From: Streptomyces neyagawaensis
Lineage (GTDB): Bacteria; Actinomycetota; Actinomycetes; Streptomycetales; Streptomycetaceae
Assembly (NCBI RefSeq): GCF_023516595.1
Contig: NZ_JAMGBG010000001.1
Location: forward strand, 248,001-312,000
Length of the DNA stretch: 64,000 nucleotides
Reading direction: 5' to 3'
The position numbers and the translations under genes were made by a program. The notes beneath the pieces were generated by a model. The model was given only the letters and a program-made list of their open reading frames with translations, made no database searches and was not told the DNA's origin. Position 1 is the stretch's first letter. Every line of letters starts with the position of its first letter. This document shows positions 26,449 to 34,198 of the stretch, one piece after another.

Positions 26449-27048
26449 CTACGGCGAGCCCTTCCGTTCGCCGGCCGTGAGACGGCGGAGTGTCCACAGT
26501 CCGTACAGGGCCAGCAGCGGTTTGACGACGATCCACTCGCCGGGGCGGTAGTCGTCGGCGCGCACCAGTCGCTCCGCGAGATCGGGGCGCTGCCGCCGCA
26601 GGTACGCGCGGGCCTTGAGCGCGTGCGCCGGCTGGGAGGCGATCTTGATGCGGTCCACGCCTTCGAGCAGGGGGACGACGTTCGTGATGTTCTCCCACGT
26701 CGTCCTGGACCGGTCCTCCAGGAGCACCGTGCCGTCGTACCCGAGCACCGACTTCGCGTAGTCGGCCATCAGTTGGGCCTCCGTGGTGCCGGTGCCGGTC
26801 GGGCCACCGCTGAAGATCAGGCAGGTCTCCTGCGTACCGTCGGCGGCGACGGAGCGGATTCCCGCACGGACCCGCCATCGGTTGATCAGGTTCGCCGTCG
26901 CCCGGGGATTGCGGTATCCCAACACCACCACGGCCTCCGGACCGCCCCCGCCGGTCTTCACGAGTGTGCGAGACCAGCGCCAGTTCAACCACTCGCCCCA
27001 GGCCAGGGCTGCGACCCCAGCCATGGCCAGTCCTGTCCTTCGCCGCAT
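26449..27048 (-). CDS. YdcF/DUF218 family protein
   Basis: A 199-residue protein with one N-terminal hydrophobic segment and a DUF218 domain: AVVVLGYRNPR, CLIFSGGPTGTGTTEAQLMADY, LLEDRSRTTWENI and IKIASQPAHALKARAYL are the four family blocks. DUF218 proteins include SanA/ElyC and YdcF, linked to envelope maintenance and possibly nucleotide or S-adenosylmethionine binding; the exact reaction is unknown. It ends in a hydrophobic stretch LLALYGLWTL. Probably co-oriented with the lipoprotein gene 30 bp upstream. Confidence 0.82.
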   Translation of the reverse strand: MRRRTGLAMAGVAALAWGEWLNWRWSRTLVKTGGGGPEAVVVLGYRNPRATANLINRWRVRAGIRSVAADGTQETCLIFSGGPTGTGTTEAQLMADYAKSVLGYDGTVLLEDRSRTTWENITNVVPLLEGVDRIKIASQPAHALKARAYLRRQRPDLAERLVRADDYRPGEWIVVKPLLALYGLWTLRRLTAGERKGSP

Positions 27049-27078
27049 GCGGCGACTCTAGGCCCCCGCACGCCCGTG

Positions 27079-27531
27079 TCACTGGTCCTTCGTCGATCTC
27101 CTGAGCAGGGAGGCCGTGCTGCCCAGGTTCCGCAGTCCGTCGCCCGTGATCTCCGAGACGCCCTGAGTGGCCAGAACATCGTCCTGCTTGTCCGCTCCGG
27201 CGATGCAGTCCGGGGCTCCGCGCCTGAAGCTCGCGAGGGCGTCCGCCCAGAACTCCTGGATGTCCTCGTCCGGGATGGGGTCGTATTCGTCGGCTTCGGT
27301 GACGTGGGTCCGCAGCTTCCGGCAGGCATCCCCCAGGACGGCGCTCGGCGTCGTCCTCGCCTGGTTGACGCTGGACACGTCGTCGAGGAGGTTCTGCACC
27401 CGGGTCTCCCCTCCTGAGCTCCACCAGTCCGCCAGGTCTTCCTCCGGAGTCGAGCCGCAGCCGGTGAGCAGCAGCGCCGCGGTGGCGGCGGACAGGACGG
27501 TGATCGCGAGGACACGGGCACCCGCACGCAT
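27079..27531 (-). CDS. Hypothetical lipoprotein
   Basis: A 150-residue putative lipoprotein: RAGARVLAITVLSAATAALLLTGC is a signal peptide with lipobox LTGC. The mature part is acidic, helical and has two further Cys (DACRKL and APDCIAG) that could pair. ATG 27531 has GGGAG just upstream; an ATG 12 codons earlier is also open. No family recognised. It lies upstream of the YdcF-like gene and downstream of a perfect 16-bp tandem repeat. Confidence 0.65.
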   Translation of the reverse strand: MRAGARVLAITVLSAATAALLLTGCGSTPEEDLADWWSSGGETRVQNLLDDVSSVNQARTTPSAVLGDACRKLRTHVTEADEYDPIPDEDIQEFWADALASFRRGAPDCIAGADKQDDVLATQGVSEITGDGLRNLGSTASLLRRSTKDQ

Positions 27532-27616
27532 ATCGCTCCCTGGTTCGTCGATGCGATGGCGGGTCAACTCTGCGCGGAGTGGACACCGGGCGCGTCAGTG
27601 AAACTACGCAGTCCGT

Positions 27617-27648
27617 ATACGTGGCCGTCGACATACGTGGCCGTCGAC
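27617..27648. repeat. Perfect tandem 16-bp direct repeat
   Basis: ATACGTGGCCGTCGAC occurs twice back to back (27617-27632 and 27633-27648). It lies 8 bp beyond the stop of the leftward ABC permease gene and 86 bp upstream of the leftward lipoprotein gene. Could be a regulator binding array or a recent slippage product. Confidence 0.8.
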
Positions 27649-27655
27649 CGACCTC

Positions 27656-28324
27656 TCACGCCCTCCGTGTCGTCAGCGCGCACGCCAGTGCCGTCGCGGC
27701 CGCCGCGCACAGGGCCGCCGCGAGGACGGGCAGGGCGGGGACCGGGATCGTGCCGCGCTGGGAGCCGTCGACCAGGGCCGTGATCGCCGCCCTCGCCGGG
27801 GAGCCCACGACCACGAGCGCCAGGAGCGCGCCGAGTAGCAGGGCCGGGACGGCCCGGCCGGGTGACCGGAGCAGGGGCCAGTTCGTGAGGGCGCCGACGG
27901 CCGTGCCGAGGAGCGCGCAGGCGAGGGCCGCGAGGAGGCCGGCGGCACCGGCGGGGAGCGGTTCGACACGGATGTCGTGGGCCGTGCTGGTGGGGGCGCT
28001 GATGATCGTGACGATCACCGTGGCCGCCGTGCCGAGCACACCGGCCGCCGCGAGCGCGACCAGGACGCAGGCCAGGTGGGCGCGGCCCGGTCCGGCCGCC
28101 GCGCCCGTGCAACTGCGGGCGGCGGGCGGCTCGTTGGTCGCGCAGATCCGCACCAGCCAGGCGGCGACCGGCAGGAGCGCGGCCGCCGTGTAGCCGAGCG
28201 AGTCGAGCACCGGCTGCCCGCTCTGCACGCCGACGCCGAGGAACGCGGCGTAGAGGATGACCGGCGGCAGCCAGCGCTGGGAGCGGACGAGGAGGGCGGC
28301 CTGGTAACGGAGCAGGGCGGTCAT
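27656..28324 (-). CDS. ABC transporter permease subunit
   Basis: A 222-residue membrane protein with about six hydrophobic segments, the partner of the ATPase encoded just upstream. The start codon overlaps the ATPase stop (TGATG), so the two are translationally coupled. Sequence outside the helices is minimal and no substrate-binding protein is present, which fits a two-component exporter (ABC-2-like). Substrate unknown. Confidence 0.75.
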   Translation of the reverse strand: MTALLRYQAALLVRSQRWLPPVILYAAFLGVGVQSGQPVLDSLGYTAAALLPVAAWLVRICATNEPPAARSCTGAAAGPGRAHLACVLVALAAAGVLGTAATVIVTIISAPTSTAHDIRVEPLPAGAAGLLAALACALLGTAVGALTNWPLLRSPGRAVPALLLGALLALVVVGSPARAAITALVDGSQRGTIPVPALPVLAAALCAAAATALACALTTRRA

Positions 28325-29265
28325 CAGGAGCTCTCCACTTCCAGCGCGGCCAACGCGTCGTCCAGGTCCGGATCGTCCGCCTGTCCCACGCTCACCACGT
28401 GCCAGGGCGGCCGGGCCCCCAGTAACGCCCGCAACAGGGCGTCCGACTGAGGCTCGGGGACGGTGAACCGATGCGCTCCGGACCCGGTTTCCTCGACCGC
28501 GATCGCCAACTCCCCTGCCTCCGGGGGCACCCGCGTGCCCCTTCGCCCCCGCGCCTCGACGAGCACGCACGGGCCGGTGACAGCCGCCGCCGGTGCCCCC
28601 GTTCCCTTGCCCGCGCCGAGTTCCAGGGCGCCCCCGACCACCGCGTACGTCGCGTCCGGCACCCCGGCCAGACGCCGCGGGTCGTGGTCGACGAACACCA
28701 CGGCGGACCCGGCGGCCGTGCGTTCGACGACCACGCGCTCCAACTCCTCGCGGGCCTCGGCGTCCAGGCCGGTCCACGCCTCGTCCAGGACGAGCAACTC
28801 CGGGTCGGCGAGCAGGGCCTGGGCGACCGCGACCTTCTGGCTGCTGCCCTTGGAGAGCTGGGCCATCGGCGTACGGGCGTACTCGGCGGCGCCGAAGCGC
28901 TCCAGCCACTCGTCGGCGGCGACGACGGCGGCCGGACGGTCCAGACCGTGCACGGCACCGAGGTGCGTGAGGTACTCGGCGGCCGTGAACGGCAGGGCCG
29001 CGGGGAAGCGTTCGGGGACGTACGCCGTGCGCGGGCGGCCCACGATCCGGCCCTCGGTCGGCGCGTCGATCCCGGCGAGGACGCGGAGCAGCGTCGACTT
29101 GCCGGTGCCGTTCGCGCCCTCCACCCGGATCAGTGCGCCGGGGGTGACGGCCAGGTCGACGCCGCGCAGGACCCAGGGGCCGCGGAACCCGTAACGGCGC
29201 CCCACACCCTCCAGGCTCAGCAGGGGGTCCGCGCCCTCGGGGCTCAGCGGTGACTCACGTTCCAT
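28324..29265 (-). CDS. ABC transporter ATP-binding protein
   Basis: A 313-residue ABC ATPase. Walker A is EGANGTGKSTLLR (about residue 52; canonical GxxGxGKST), signature motif LSKGSSQKVAVAQALL (degenerate LSGGQ), Walker B LLVLDEAWTGLD, and switch His in VVFVDHDPRR. About 110 extra residues follow the ATPase core (from about 200), Gly/Ala-rich then ending in an ADDPDLDDALAALE helix, perhaps regulatory. ATG 29265 is chosen because GAGG lies 9 nt upstream; an ATG 9 nt earlier has no room for one. Forms an exporter with the overlapping permease. Confidence 0.87.
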   Translation of the reverse strand: MERESPLSPEGADPLLSLEGVGRRYGFRGPWVLRGVDLAVTPGALIRVEGANGTGKSTLLRVLAGIDAPTEGRIVGRPRTAYVPERFPAALPFTAAEYLTHLGAVHGLDRPAAVVAADEWLERFGAAEYARTPMAQLSKGSSQKVAVAQALLADPELLVLDEAWTGLDAEAREELERVVVERTAAGSAVVFVDHDPRRLAGVPDATYAVVGGALELGAGKGTGAPAAAVTGPCVLVEARGRRGTRVPPEAGELAIAVEETGSGAHRFTVPEPQSDALLRALLGARPPWHVVSVGQADDPDLDDALAALEVESS

Positions 29266-29394
29266 GCGGACCATCCTCGTACACGTGTCCGGTCGAGAGG
29301 GCGAAGACCCGATCTTCCCGGCCAGGGACGCCAGGGATCGCCCGGCGCGGCGCCCCGTCGCCCCGAGTACCGGGCGCCGCACGGCCACCCCCGC

Positions 29395-29590
29395 AGACCG
29401 CACGCCTCACCACGCCGCCCCCTCCCCACGCAGGCCTTGGGCCTCACCACGCCACCCCTGTCCCTACACAGGCCGCACGCCTTGCCGCGCCGCCCCCTCC
29501 CCACGCCGGCCGGGGCCTCGCCGCGCCGTCCCCTCCCTCTCCAGGCCGTACGGCTCACCACGCCGCCCCATCCCCGCTGCGCCCACCCCG
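29395..29590. repeat. Five imperfect tandem repeats of about 37 bp
   Basis: Units share a core GCCTCACCACGCC followed by a CCCC/T-rich stretch and GGCC. Cores begin at 29404, 29441, 29479, 29515 and 29552, spacings 37, 38, 36 and 37 bp. The strand is extremely purine/pyrimidine-skewed. Possible minisatellite or an array of protein sites; the spacing has no relation to codons. Confidence 0.7.
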
Positions 29591-29634
29591 TTCCCCCTCC
29601 CCTACTCGGGCGGCCTGAGCGGTGCGGCCGCTGG

Positions 29635-29640
29635 CAGACT
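29635..29640 (+). promoter_or_regulatory. Possible -10 box CAGACT, leaderless start
   Basis: CAGACT is one base from the consensus-like TAGACT and ends exactly 6 nt before GTG 29647, the same spacing as other leaderless starts in this window. The intervening GGGGGC could alternatively be read as a short ribosome site. Confidence 0.3.
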
Positions 29641-29646
29641 GGGGGC

Positions 29647-30498
29647 GTGACCACCAGCGAACCGGCCTCCACCCCCGCCCCGATCCCCACCTCTTCCGCG
29701 GCCTCCGCCCCCGCCCCCGCCCCGGATGCCGCCACGCCTCCTGCCACCGAAGTGGGCCAGGGCACCGACCCGGCTGCCTCCCGGGCGTACGCCCCGGCGT
29801 CGCAGGACAGTCCCTTCCGGGACGAGCGGACCGCTCGGGACGAGGCGCCGCAGTTCGTGCTGCCGCTGGTCGTGCGGATCGAGCGGGCCGAGCCGCCGGC
29901 GCGCACGGACGCGTTGGAGACGGCCGCGCGTGCCGTGCTGGTGATGCTGAGCGACGAGCGGTCGGTCGGCGCGGGAGAGTGGGCCGAGGCGATGCGGCGC
30001 TGGCAGGACGCCCGGATCCGCAAAGTGGTGCGGCGGGCGCGCGGCGCGGAGTGGCGGCGGGCCGAGGCGTTGCCCGGGATCACGGTGACGGGCAAGTCGG
30101 CGGAGGTGCGGGTCTTCCCGCCCGTACCGCTGGACGGCTGGCCCAAGGAGCTGGCCCGGCTGCAGGTGTCCGGCACGGACCTCGACGACCCGGAGCCGCC
30201 GGTCGACGCCGATCCCGCCACCCCGGTGCTCTGGCTGAACCCCGAGGTAGCGATGTCGGCGGGCAAGGCCATGGCGCAGGCGGGGCACGGTGCCCAACTC
30301 GCCTGGTGGGACCTCGCCGACGAGGACCGCACCGCCTGGCGCGAGGCCGGGTTCCCGCTCGCCGTCCGCACCGCCGACCCCGCCCGCTGGCCCGGCCTCA
30401 CCACCTCCGGGCTCCCCCTGGTCCGCGACGCGGGCTTCACGGAGATCGCCCCGGGCTCCTGCACGGTGGTCGCGGACCATCCGGCCCTGCGCGGCTGA
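29647..30498 (+). CDS. PTH2-family peptidyl-tRNA hydrolase-like protein
   Basis: A 283-residue protein. Residues 1-60 are Pro/Ala/Ser-rich and likely disordered; the PTH2-like domain lies in the second half, with LNPEVAMSAGKAMAQAGHGAQLAWW (split around residues 198-222) matching the MSxGKxxAQxxHA core of archaeal/eukaryotic-type peptidyl-tRNA hydrolases, and ending IAPGSCTVVADHPAL. Such proteins release peptides from tRNA, but this long actinobacterial variant has not, to my knowledge, been characterised. GTG 29647 follows a CAGACT box by 6 nt. Confidence 0.75.
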   Translation: MTTSEPASTPAPIPTSSAASAPAPAPDAATPPATEVGQGTDPAASRAYAPASQDSPFRDERTARDEAPQFVLPLVVRIERAEPPARTDALETAARAVLVMLSDERSVGAGEWAEAMRRWQDARIRKVVRRARGAEWRRAEALPGITVTGKSAEVRVFPPVPLDGWPKELARLQVSGTDLDDPEPPVDADPATPVLWLNPEVAMSAGKAMAQAGHGAQLAWWDLADEDRTAWREAGFPLAVRTADPARWPGLTTSGLPLVRDAGFTEIAPGSCTVVADHPALRG

Positions 30499-30743
30499 AA
30501 CCCGGCCCACGCCGGTCAACAGGAATTCCAGGTCGAGCGCGGCTTCCCAGCCGGGGTACTCGTCGTCGGGTCGTCGGCGAAGCCGAACGTCGCGCGGCAC
30601 TCGACGTGCCCGTGGATCTCCGCCCCCGTGAGCGGACCCTCCCCGACGGAGGGGCCCCGCCGCCAAGCTTTTCGGTGACTGTGCACGTCCGTTGAACAGC
30701 ATGACGATCGCGTACGTATCTCCCTGCACTGGCCAAGCAACTG

Positions 30744-30760
30744 CCCCAACGACCAGTTGG
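30744..30760 (+). promoter_or_regulatory. Shared 17-nt palindromic element, copy 1
   Basis: CCCCAACGACCAGTTGG, containing CCAAC-N5-GTTGG, ends 20 nt before TTG 30781. An identical 17-nt copy is found at the same distance before the next DUF4142 gene. Could be an operator, or an RNA hairpin just ahead of the ribosome site GGGAGG. Confidence 0.6.
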
Positions 30761-30780
30761 CATTACCCGGGAGGCTCATT

Positions 30781-31389
30781 TTGCGGCGTATCAATGGCTC
30801 GGTCATCGCCAGCCTGGCGCTCGTCGTCACCGTCGGAGCGCTTGCGTTCCCCGTCTGGTCCTACGCCGACCGCTCGGGCACTGCTCAGGCCAACATGGCG
30901 GCGGGCACGGTCAACACCCAGTGGGGGCCGCTGACGGCCTCCGACCGTGACCTGATCATCAGGGTGCGGCTGGCGGGACTGTGGGAGCTGCCGGCCGCCG
31001 AGCAGGCGATGCAGCGGTCGAAGAGCCCGGCCGTCAAGGAGGCCGCGGACCATCTGATCGTGGGTCACAAGGACCTCGACCAGCGGGTGCGGGCCGTGGC
31101 GGAGCAGCTGAACGTCGAACTGCCGAACCAGCCGAACGCCCAGCAGCAGGGCTTCCTGCAGCAGATGTCCAACGCCACCGACGACCAGTACGACCGCGTC
31201 TGGGCGAATCTGCTGCGCTCGGCCCACGGCAAGATCTTCCCGGCCATCGGCACAGTGCGGAACATGACCGAGAACACGCTGGTGCGCCAGCTGGCCTCGG
31301 ACACCAACCAGACCGTGCTCGACCACATCACGATGCTGGAGAAGACCGGCCAGGTCGACTTCGACGCCATCGCCAACGGCACGATCTGA
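30781..31389 (+). CDS. DUF4142 protein, paralogue 1
   Basis: A 202-residue exported protein: an N-terminal signal or anchor (SVIASLALVVTVGALAFPVW, about 7-26) and a DUF4142 domain (about 45-200), an all-helical ferritin-like four-helix fold of unknown function. Conserved blocks are [64 protein letters not shown] and [14 protein letters not shown]; the His in the GHKDLD and LDHI helices could bind metal. No Cys. The start is a TTG at 30781 with GGGAGG at 7 nt; the ATG at 30757 overlaps the palindrome. Tandem with paralogue 2. Confidence 0.8.
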   Translation: MRRINGSVIASLALVVTVGALAFPVWSYADRSGTAQANMAAGTVNTQWGPLTASDRDLIIRVRLAGLWELPAAEQAMQRSKSPAVKEAADHLIVGHKDLDQRVRAVAEQLNVELPNQPNAQQQGFLQQMSNATDDQYDRVWANLLRSAHGKIFPAIGTVRNMTENTLVRQLASDTNQTVLDHITMLEKTGQVDFDAIANGTI

Positions 31390-31494
31390 CGCCCGCGGTA
31401 CGTACTGCGTACGTACCCGTGGCAGTCGGCCCGCCGCCGAGCGGTGGGGTCCGGACGGCCCCCACCCCCACTCCACGCCCAGCAACACTTCAGT

Positions 31495-31511
31495 CCCCAA
31501 CGACCAGTTGG
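31495..31511 (+). promoter_or_regulatory. Shared 17-nt palindromic element, copy 2
   Basis: The same CCCCAACGACCAGTTGG as at 30744, here ending 19 nt before TTG 31531 and again followed by a CCGGGAGGC ribosome site. The surrounding bases are less similar, so the 17-nt block appears selectively kept. Confidence 0.6.
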
Positions 31512-31530
31512 TTTCCTCCGGGAGGCACCT

Positions 31531-32340
31531 TTGCGACGCTCCAAGGGCTCTGTCCTCGTCGCCGTGGCGATCGTCGGCACAGTCAGTGCGGTCGCCTACC
31601 CCGTGTTCTACTCGTACCCCAACCGCAACGCGGCCGCCGCCGCGGCGGTCCCCACCGGTGACACGGTGACCACGCAGTGGGGGCCGCTCACCCCCATGGA
31701 CCGTGACCTCATCATCCGGGTGCGGCTCGCGGGCCTGTGGGAGCTGCCGGCCGGCCAGCAGGCCCTGGAGCGCAGCGGCAGCAAGTCCGTCAGGGAGGCC
31801 GCGGACCACCTGATCAAGGGCCACACGGACCTGGACAAGCGGTCCCGGATCATCGCGGCGAAGCTGGGCGTCGAGCTGCCGAACCAGCCCAACGCCCAGC
31901 AGCAGGGCTGGCTGGACGAGATGACCGCCGCCAAGACCGAGGCCGAGTACAACAAGACCTGGGCGAACCTGCTGCGGGCCGCGCACGGCAAGATCTTCCC
32001 GGCCATCGCCACCGTGCGGAACAGCACCCGCAACACCCTGGTCCGCCAGCTGGCCTCCGACGCCAATCAGACCGTGCTCGACCACATCACGATCCTGGAG
32101 GGGACCGGGGAGATCGACTTCGCTCAGATCGCCGACAACTCGGTCACCGGTACGGCGAGCCCGACCGGCCCGCCGCCGCCGGTGCCGGGGCAAATCGTGC
32201 AGCCCGCGCCCGCCGCGGAGCCGTCGACCAACCCCGATGTGAAGTCGACCCCGTCGCCGACCACGCCCGGCGTCGTCAACACCCGTCGCCCGGACCCGGA
32301 GGAGCTGAACAAGGACCAGGGCGAACCGGCGATCCAGTAG
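31531..32340 (+). CDS. DUF4142 protein, paralogue 2
   Basis: A 269-residue relative of the preceding protein: signal/anchor ([19 protein letters not shown]), DUF4142 domain with [67 protein letters not shown] and [14 protein letters not shown], then a 65-residue Pro/Thr-rich tail (about 205-269) that could span the cell wall. TTG 31531 with GGGAGG is preferred over ATG 31444, as in paralogue 1. The DUF692 enzyme gene begins 149 bp after its stop. Confidence 0.8.
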   Translation: MRRSKGSVLVAVAIVGTVSAVAYPVFYSYPNRNAAAAAAVPTGDTVTTQWGPLTPMDRDLIIRVRLAGLWELPAGQQALERSGSKSVREAADHLIKGHTDLDKRSRIIAAKLGVELPNQPNAQQQGWLDEMTAAKTEAEYNKTWANLLRAAHGKIFPAIATVRNSTRNTLVRQLASDANQTVLDHITILEGTGEIDFAQIADNSVTGTASPTGPPPPVPGQIVQPAPAAEPSTNPDVKSTPSPTTPGVVNTRRPDPEELNKDQGEPAIQ

Positions 32341-32489
32341 CCGCCGAAAGCTCAAATGTTGCTCTGAAGGTCCCCTTCTCGGGGTTCGGCTCCGGGCGAC
32401 GGGGCCATGACTCCGTCACGCCGGAACACAGGTCCGTCGTGAGGAGACGAACACAGGGTCTGGGTGCGGCCGTGGCCGAGGAGGGGACG

Positions 32490-33908
32490 ATGGAGCGGAT
32501 CAGGCAGCTGGGTACGGGAATCGGATGGCGTCCGGAGATCGCGGACGCCGTCGAGCGCATGGCCGGGTCGGCCGGCGGCGTCGACTGGGTGGAGGTCGTC
32601 GCTGAGAACGTCTGCCCCGGCCACATCCCCGAGTCGCTGCTGCGGCTGCGCGAGCGGGGGGTCACGGTCGTGCCGCACGGCGTCTCGCTCGGCCTCGGCG
32701 GCGCCGACCGCCCCGACGAGGAGCGGCTGCGGAACCTCGCCGAACGCGCGGAGGCCCTGGGCGCGCCCCTCGTCACCGAGCACATCGCGTTCGTCCGGGC
32801 GGGGGGCGCCCTCACCGCGTCGCCGCGGCTGGAGGCCGGGCATCTGCTGCCGGTGCCGCGTACCCGGGACGCACTGGACGTGCTGTGCGAGAACGTACGG
32901 ATCGCCCAGGACGCGCTGCCGGTGCCGCTGGCCCTGGAGAACATCGCGGCGCTGATCAACTGGCCGGGCGAGGAGATGACGGAGGGGCAGTTCCTGTACG
33001 ACCTCGTCGACCGCACCGGGGTCCGGCTCCTGATCGACGTGGCGAACCTCCACACCAACCACGTGAACCGGGGCGAGGACCCCGCGAAGGCACTGGACGA
33101 GCTGCCGGTCGAGGCCATCGCGTACGTCCATGTCGCGGGCGGTTTCGAGCGGGACGGCGTCTGGCACGACAGCCACGCCCACCCCGTCCCCCAGCAGGTC
33201 CTCGACGTCCTCGCCGAGCTCGCCTCGCGGGTGGCCCCGCCGGGTGTCCTCCTGGAGCGCGACGAGAACTTCCCGGAGCCGACCGAGCTGGAGCGCGAGC
33301 TGGACGCGATCCGGGGGGTGCTGAAGACCGCCGGGGCCCAGGGCGGAGCGCCCGCGTCGGACGAGCCGGCCACGGCACCGGCCACGTCGGCCGAGTCCAC
33401 GGCCGAGTCCACGGCCGAGTCCACGGCCGGGTCCGCCACGGCGGGCGAGCCGATCGCATCCGCCGAGGAGGCGCCCGGTGGCGAGGCTGAGCAGGTCGCC
33501 CGGCAGCGGCTCGGGCTGGCCCAGGCCGCGCTGTTGTCGGCACTGGTCGCGGGGACACCGGTGCCCGAGGGGTTCGACCGGGTGCGGCTCGGGGTGCAGT
33601 CCCGGGCACTCGCGGCCAAGCGGGCGGACGTCGTGGGCAAGGTCGCGCCGGAACTGCCGGTGATCCTGGGCACGTCGTACCGGCCGGCGTTCGTGGCGTA
33701 CGCGCAGGGCCACCCGATGACCGACGGCTACCGGCGCGACGCCCTGTCCTTCGCCGAGCATCTGCTGCTGGGCGACCGGGTCGAGGACGCGGGCACCCGG
33801 CGTGCGCTGCGCGAGTGGTGGCTGGAGCGCTCCGGTCCGGCACCCCTGTCCCGGCGCCCGACGGCGCGGCTGGCCCGCGCGACCCGCAGGGTGCTGCTGC
33901 GCCGTTGA
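32490..33908 (+). CDS. DUF692 multinuclear-iron-type enzyme with extra C-terminal domain
   Basis: A 472-residue TIM-barrel protein of the DUF692 family, which includes MbnB, TglH, ChrH and BufB, iron enzymes that modify peptide Cys (or other residues) in RiPP pathways. Likely metal ligands are visible: H63 (VPHGVS), H98 (TEHIAF), E150 (ALENI), D183 ([11 protein letters not shown]), H214 (YVHVAGG), D227/H229 (DSHAH) and E256 (LLERDEN). A Glu/Ser/Thr linker with three AEST repeats (about 300-312) joins a C-terminal helical domain (about 335-450) like that of S. coelicolor SCO6045. ATG 32490 has GGAGG upstream. No separate RiPP partner protein or Cys-rich precursor is evident nearby; its substrate is unknown. 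Confidence 0.82.
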   Translation: MERIRQLGTGIGWRPEIADAVERMAGSAGGVDWVEVVAENVCPGHIPESLLRLRERGVTVVPHGVSLGLGGADRPDEERLRNLAERAEALGAPLVTEHIAFVRAGGALTASPRLEAGHLLPVPRTRDALDVLCENVRIAQDALPVPLALENIAALINWPGEEMTEGQFLYDLVDRTGVRLLIDVANLHTNHVNRGEDPAKALDELPVEAIAYVHVAGGFERDGVWHDSHAHPVPQQVLDVLAELASRVAPPGVLLERDENFPEPTELERELDAIRGVLKTAGAQGGAPASDEPATAPATSAESTAESTAESTAGSATAGEPIASAEEAPGGEAEQVARQRLGLAQAALLSALVAGTPVPEGFDRVRLGVQSRALAAKRADVVGKVAPELPVILGTSYRPAFVAYAQGHPMTDGYRRDALSFAEHLLLGDRVEDAGTRRALREWWLERSGPAPLSRRPTARLARATRRVLLRR

Positions 33909-34008
33909 CCGCCGTGCGCCCTCGCGCCGCCCCGCTCCCGGAAGCGAGGCGGCCTCTCGCGCGCCCCCGGTGTGCCGCGATTAACACACCCATGTCCCGC
34001 ACACAGGT

Positions 34009-34041
34009 TTCACGTCCCATTCACTCCGCTTTCACCTGACC
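34009..34041 (+). repeat. TTCAC direct repeat, three units at 11 bp (PHO-box-like)
   Basis: TTCAC begins at 34009, 34020 and 34031, an exact 11-bp period. Streptomyces PhoP boxes are tandem 11-bp units with a GTTCACC-like core, so this is a candidate PhoP (or other OmpR-family) operator upstream of DUF4142 paralogue 3. A TACCGT -10-like hexamer lies at 34079. Confidence 0.5.
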
Positions 34042-34198
34042 TGTCCATCACCTCGCACATCCCATCTGGTGTGATTTGTACCGTCCTCAACCCTTCCTCC
34101 TCGTACGGCAGTTGGTGCGGACCGGGCAGTAACATGCCGTTCCGTAGGCCAATCCGCACCCGAAACGCACGCGTGCGGTGCCGCGAGCAGGAGGCACC

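Larger units (their letters stand above)
29266..29646. other. 381-bp divergent intergenic region
   Basis: Lies between the leftward ABC ATPase and the rightward PTH2 gene. Most of it is a C-rich imperfect repeat array (29395-29590). The array has unequal spacing (36-38 bp) that breaks any reading frame, so it is non-coding. No clear promoter for the ATPase was found. Confidence 0.6.

Noticed and set aside
29395..29590. CRISPR array
   Set aside because: Repeats are contiguous and imperfect, without unique spacers or nearby cas genes.
29244..30464. Leftward repetitive Gly/Arg protein over the 37-bp repeat array
   Set aside because: It is antisense to the PTH2 gene and the repeat spacing of 36-38 bp would shift the frame between units, so it is not a repeat protein.
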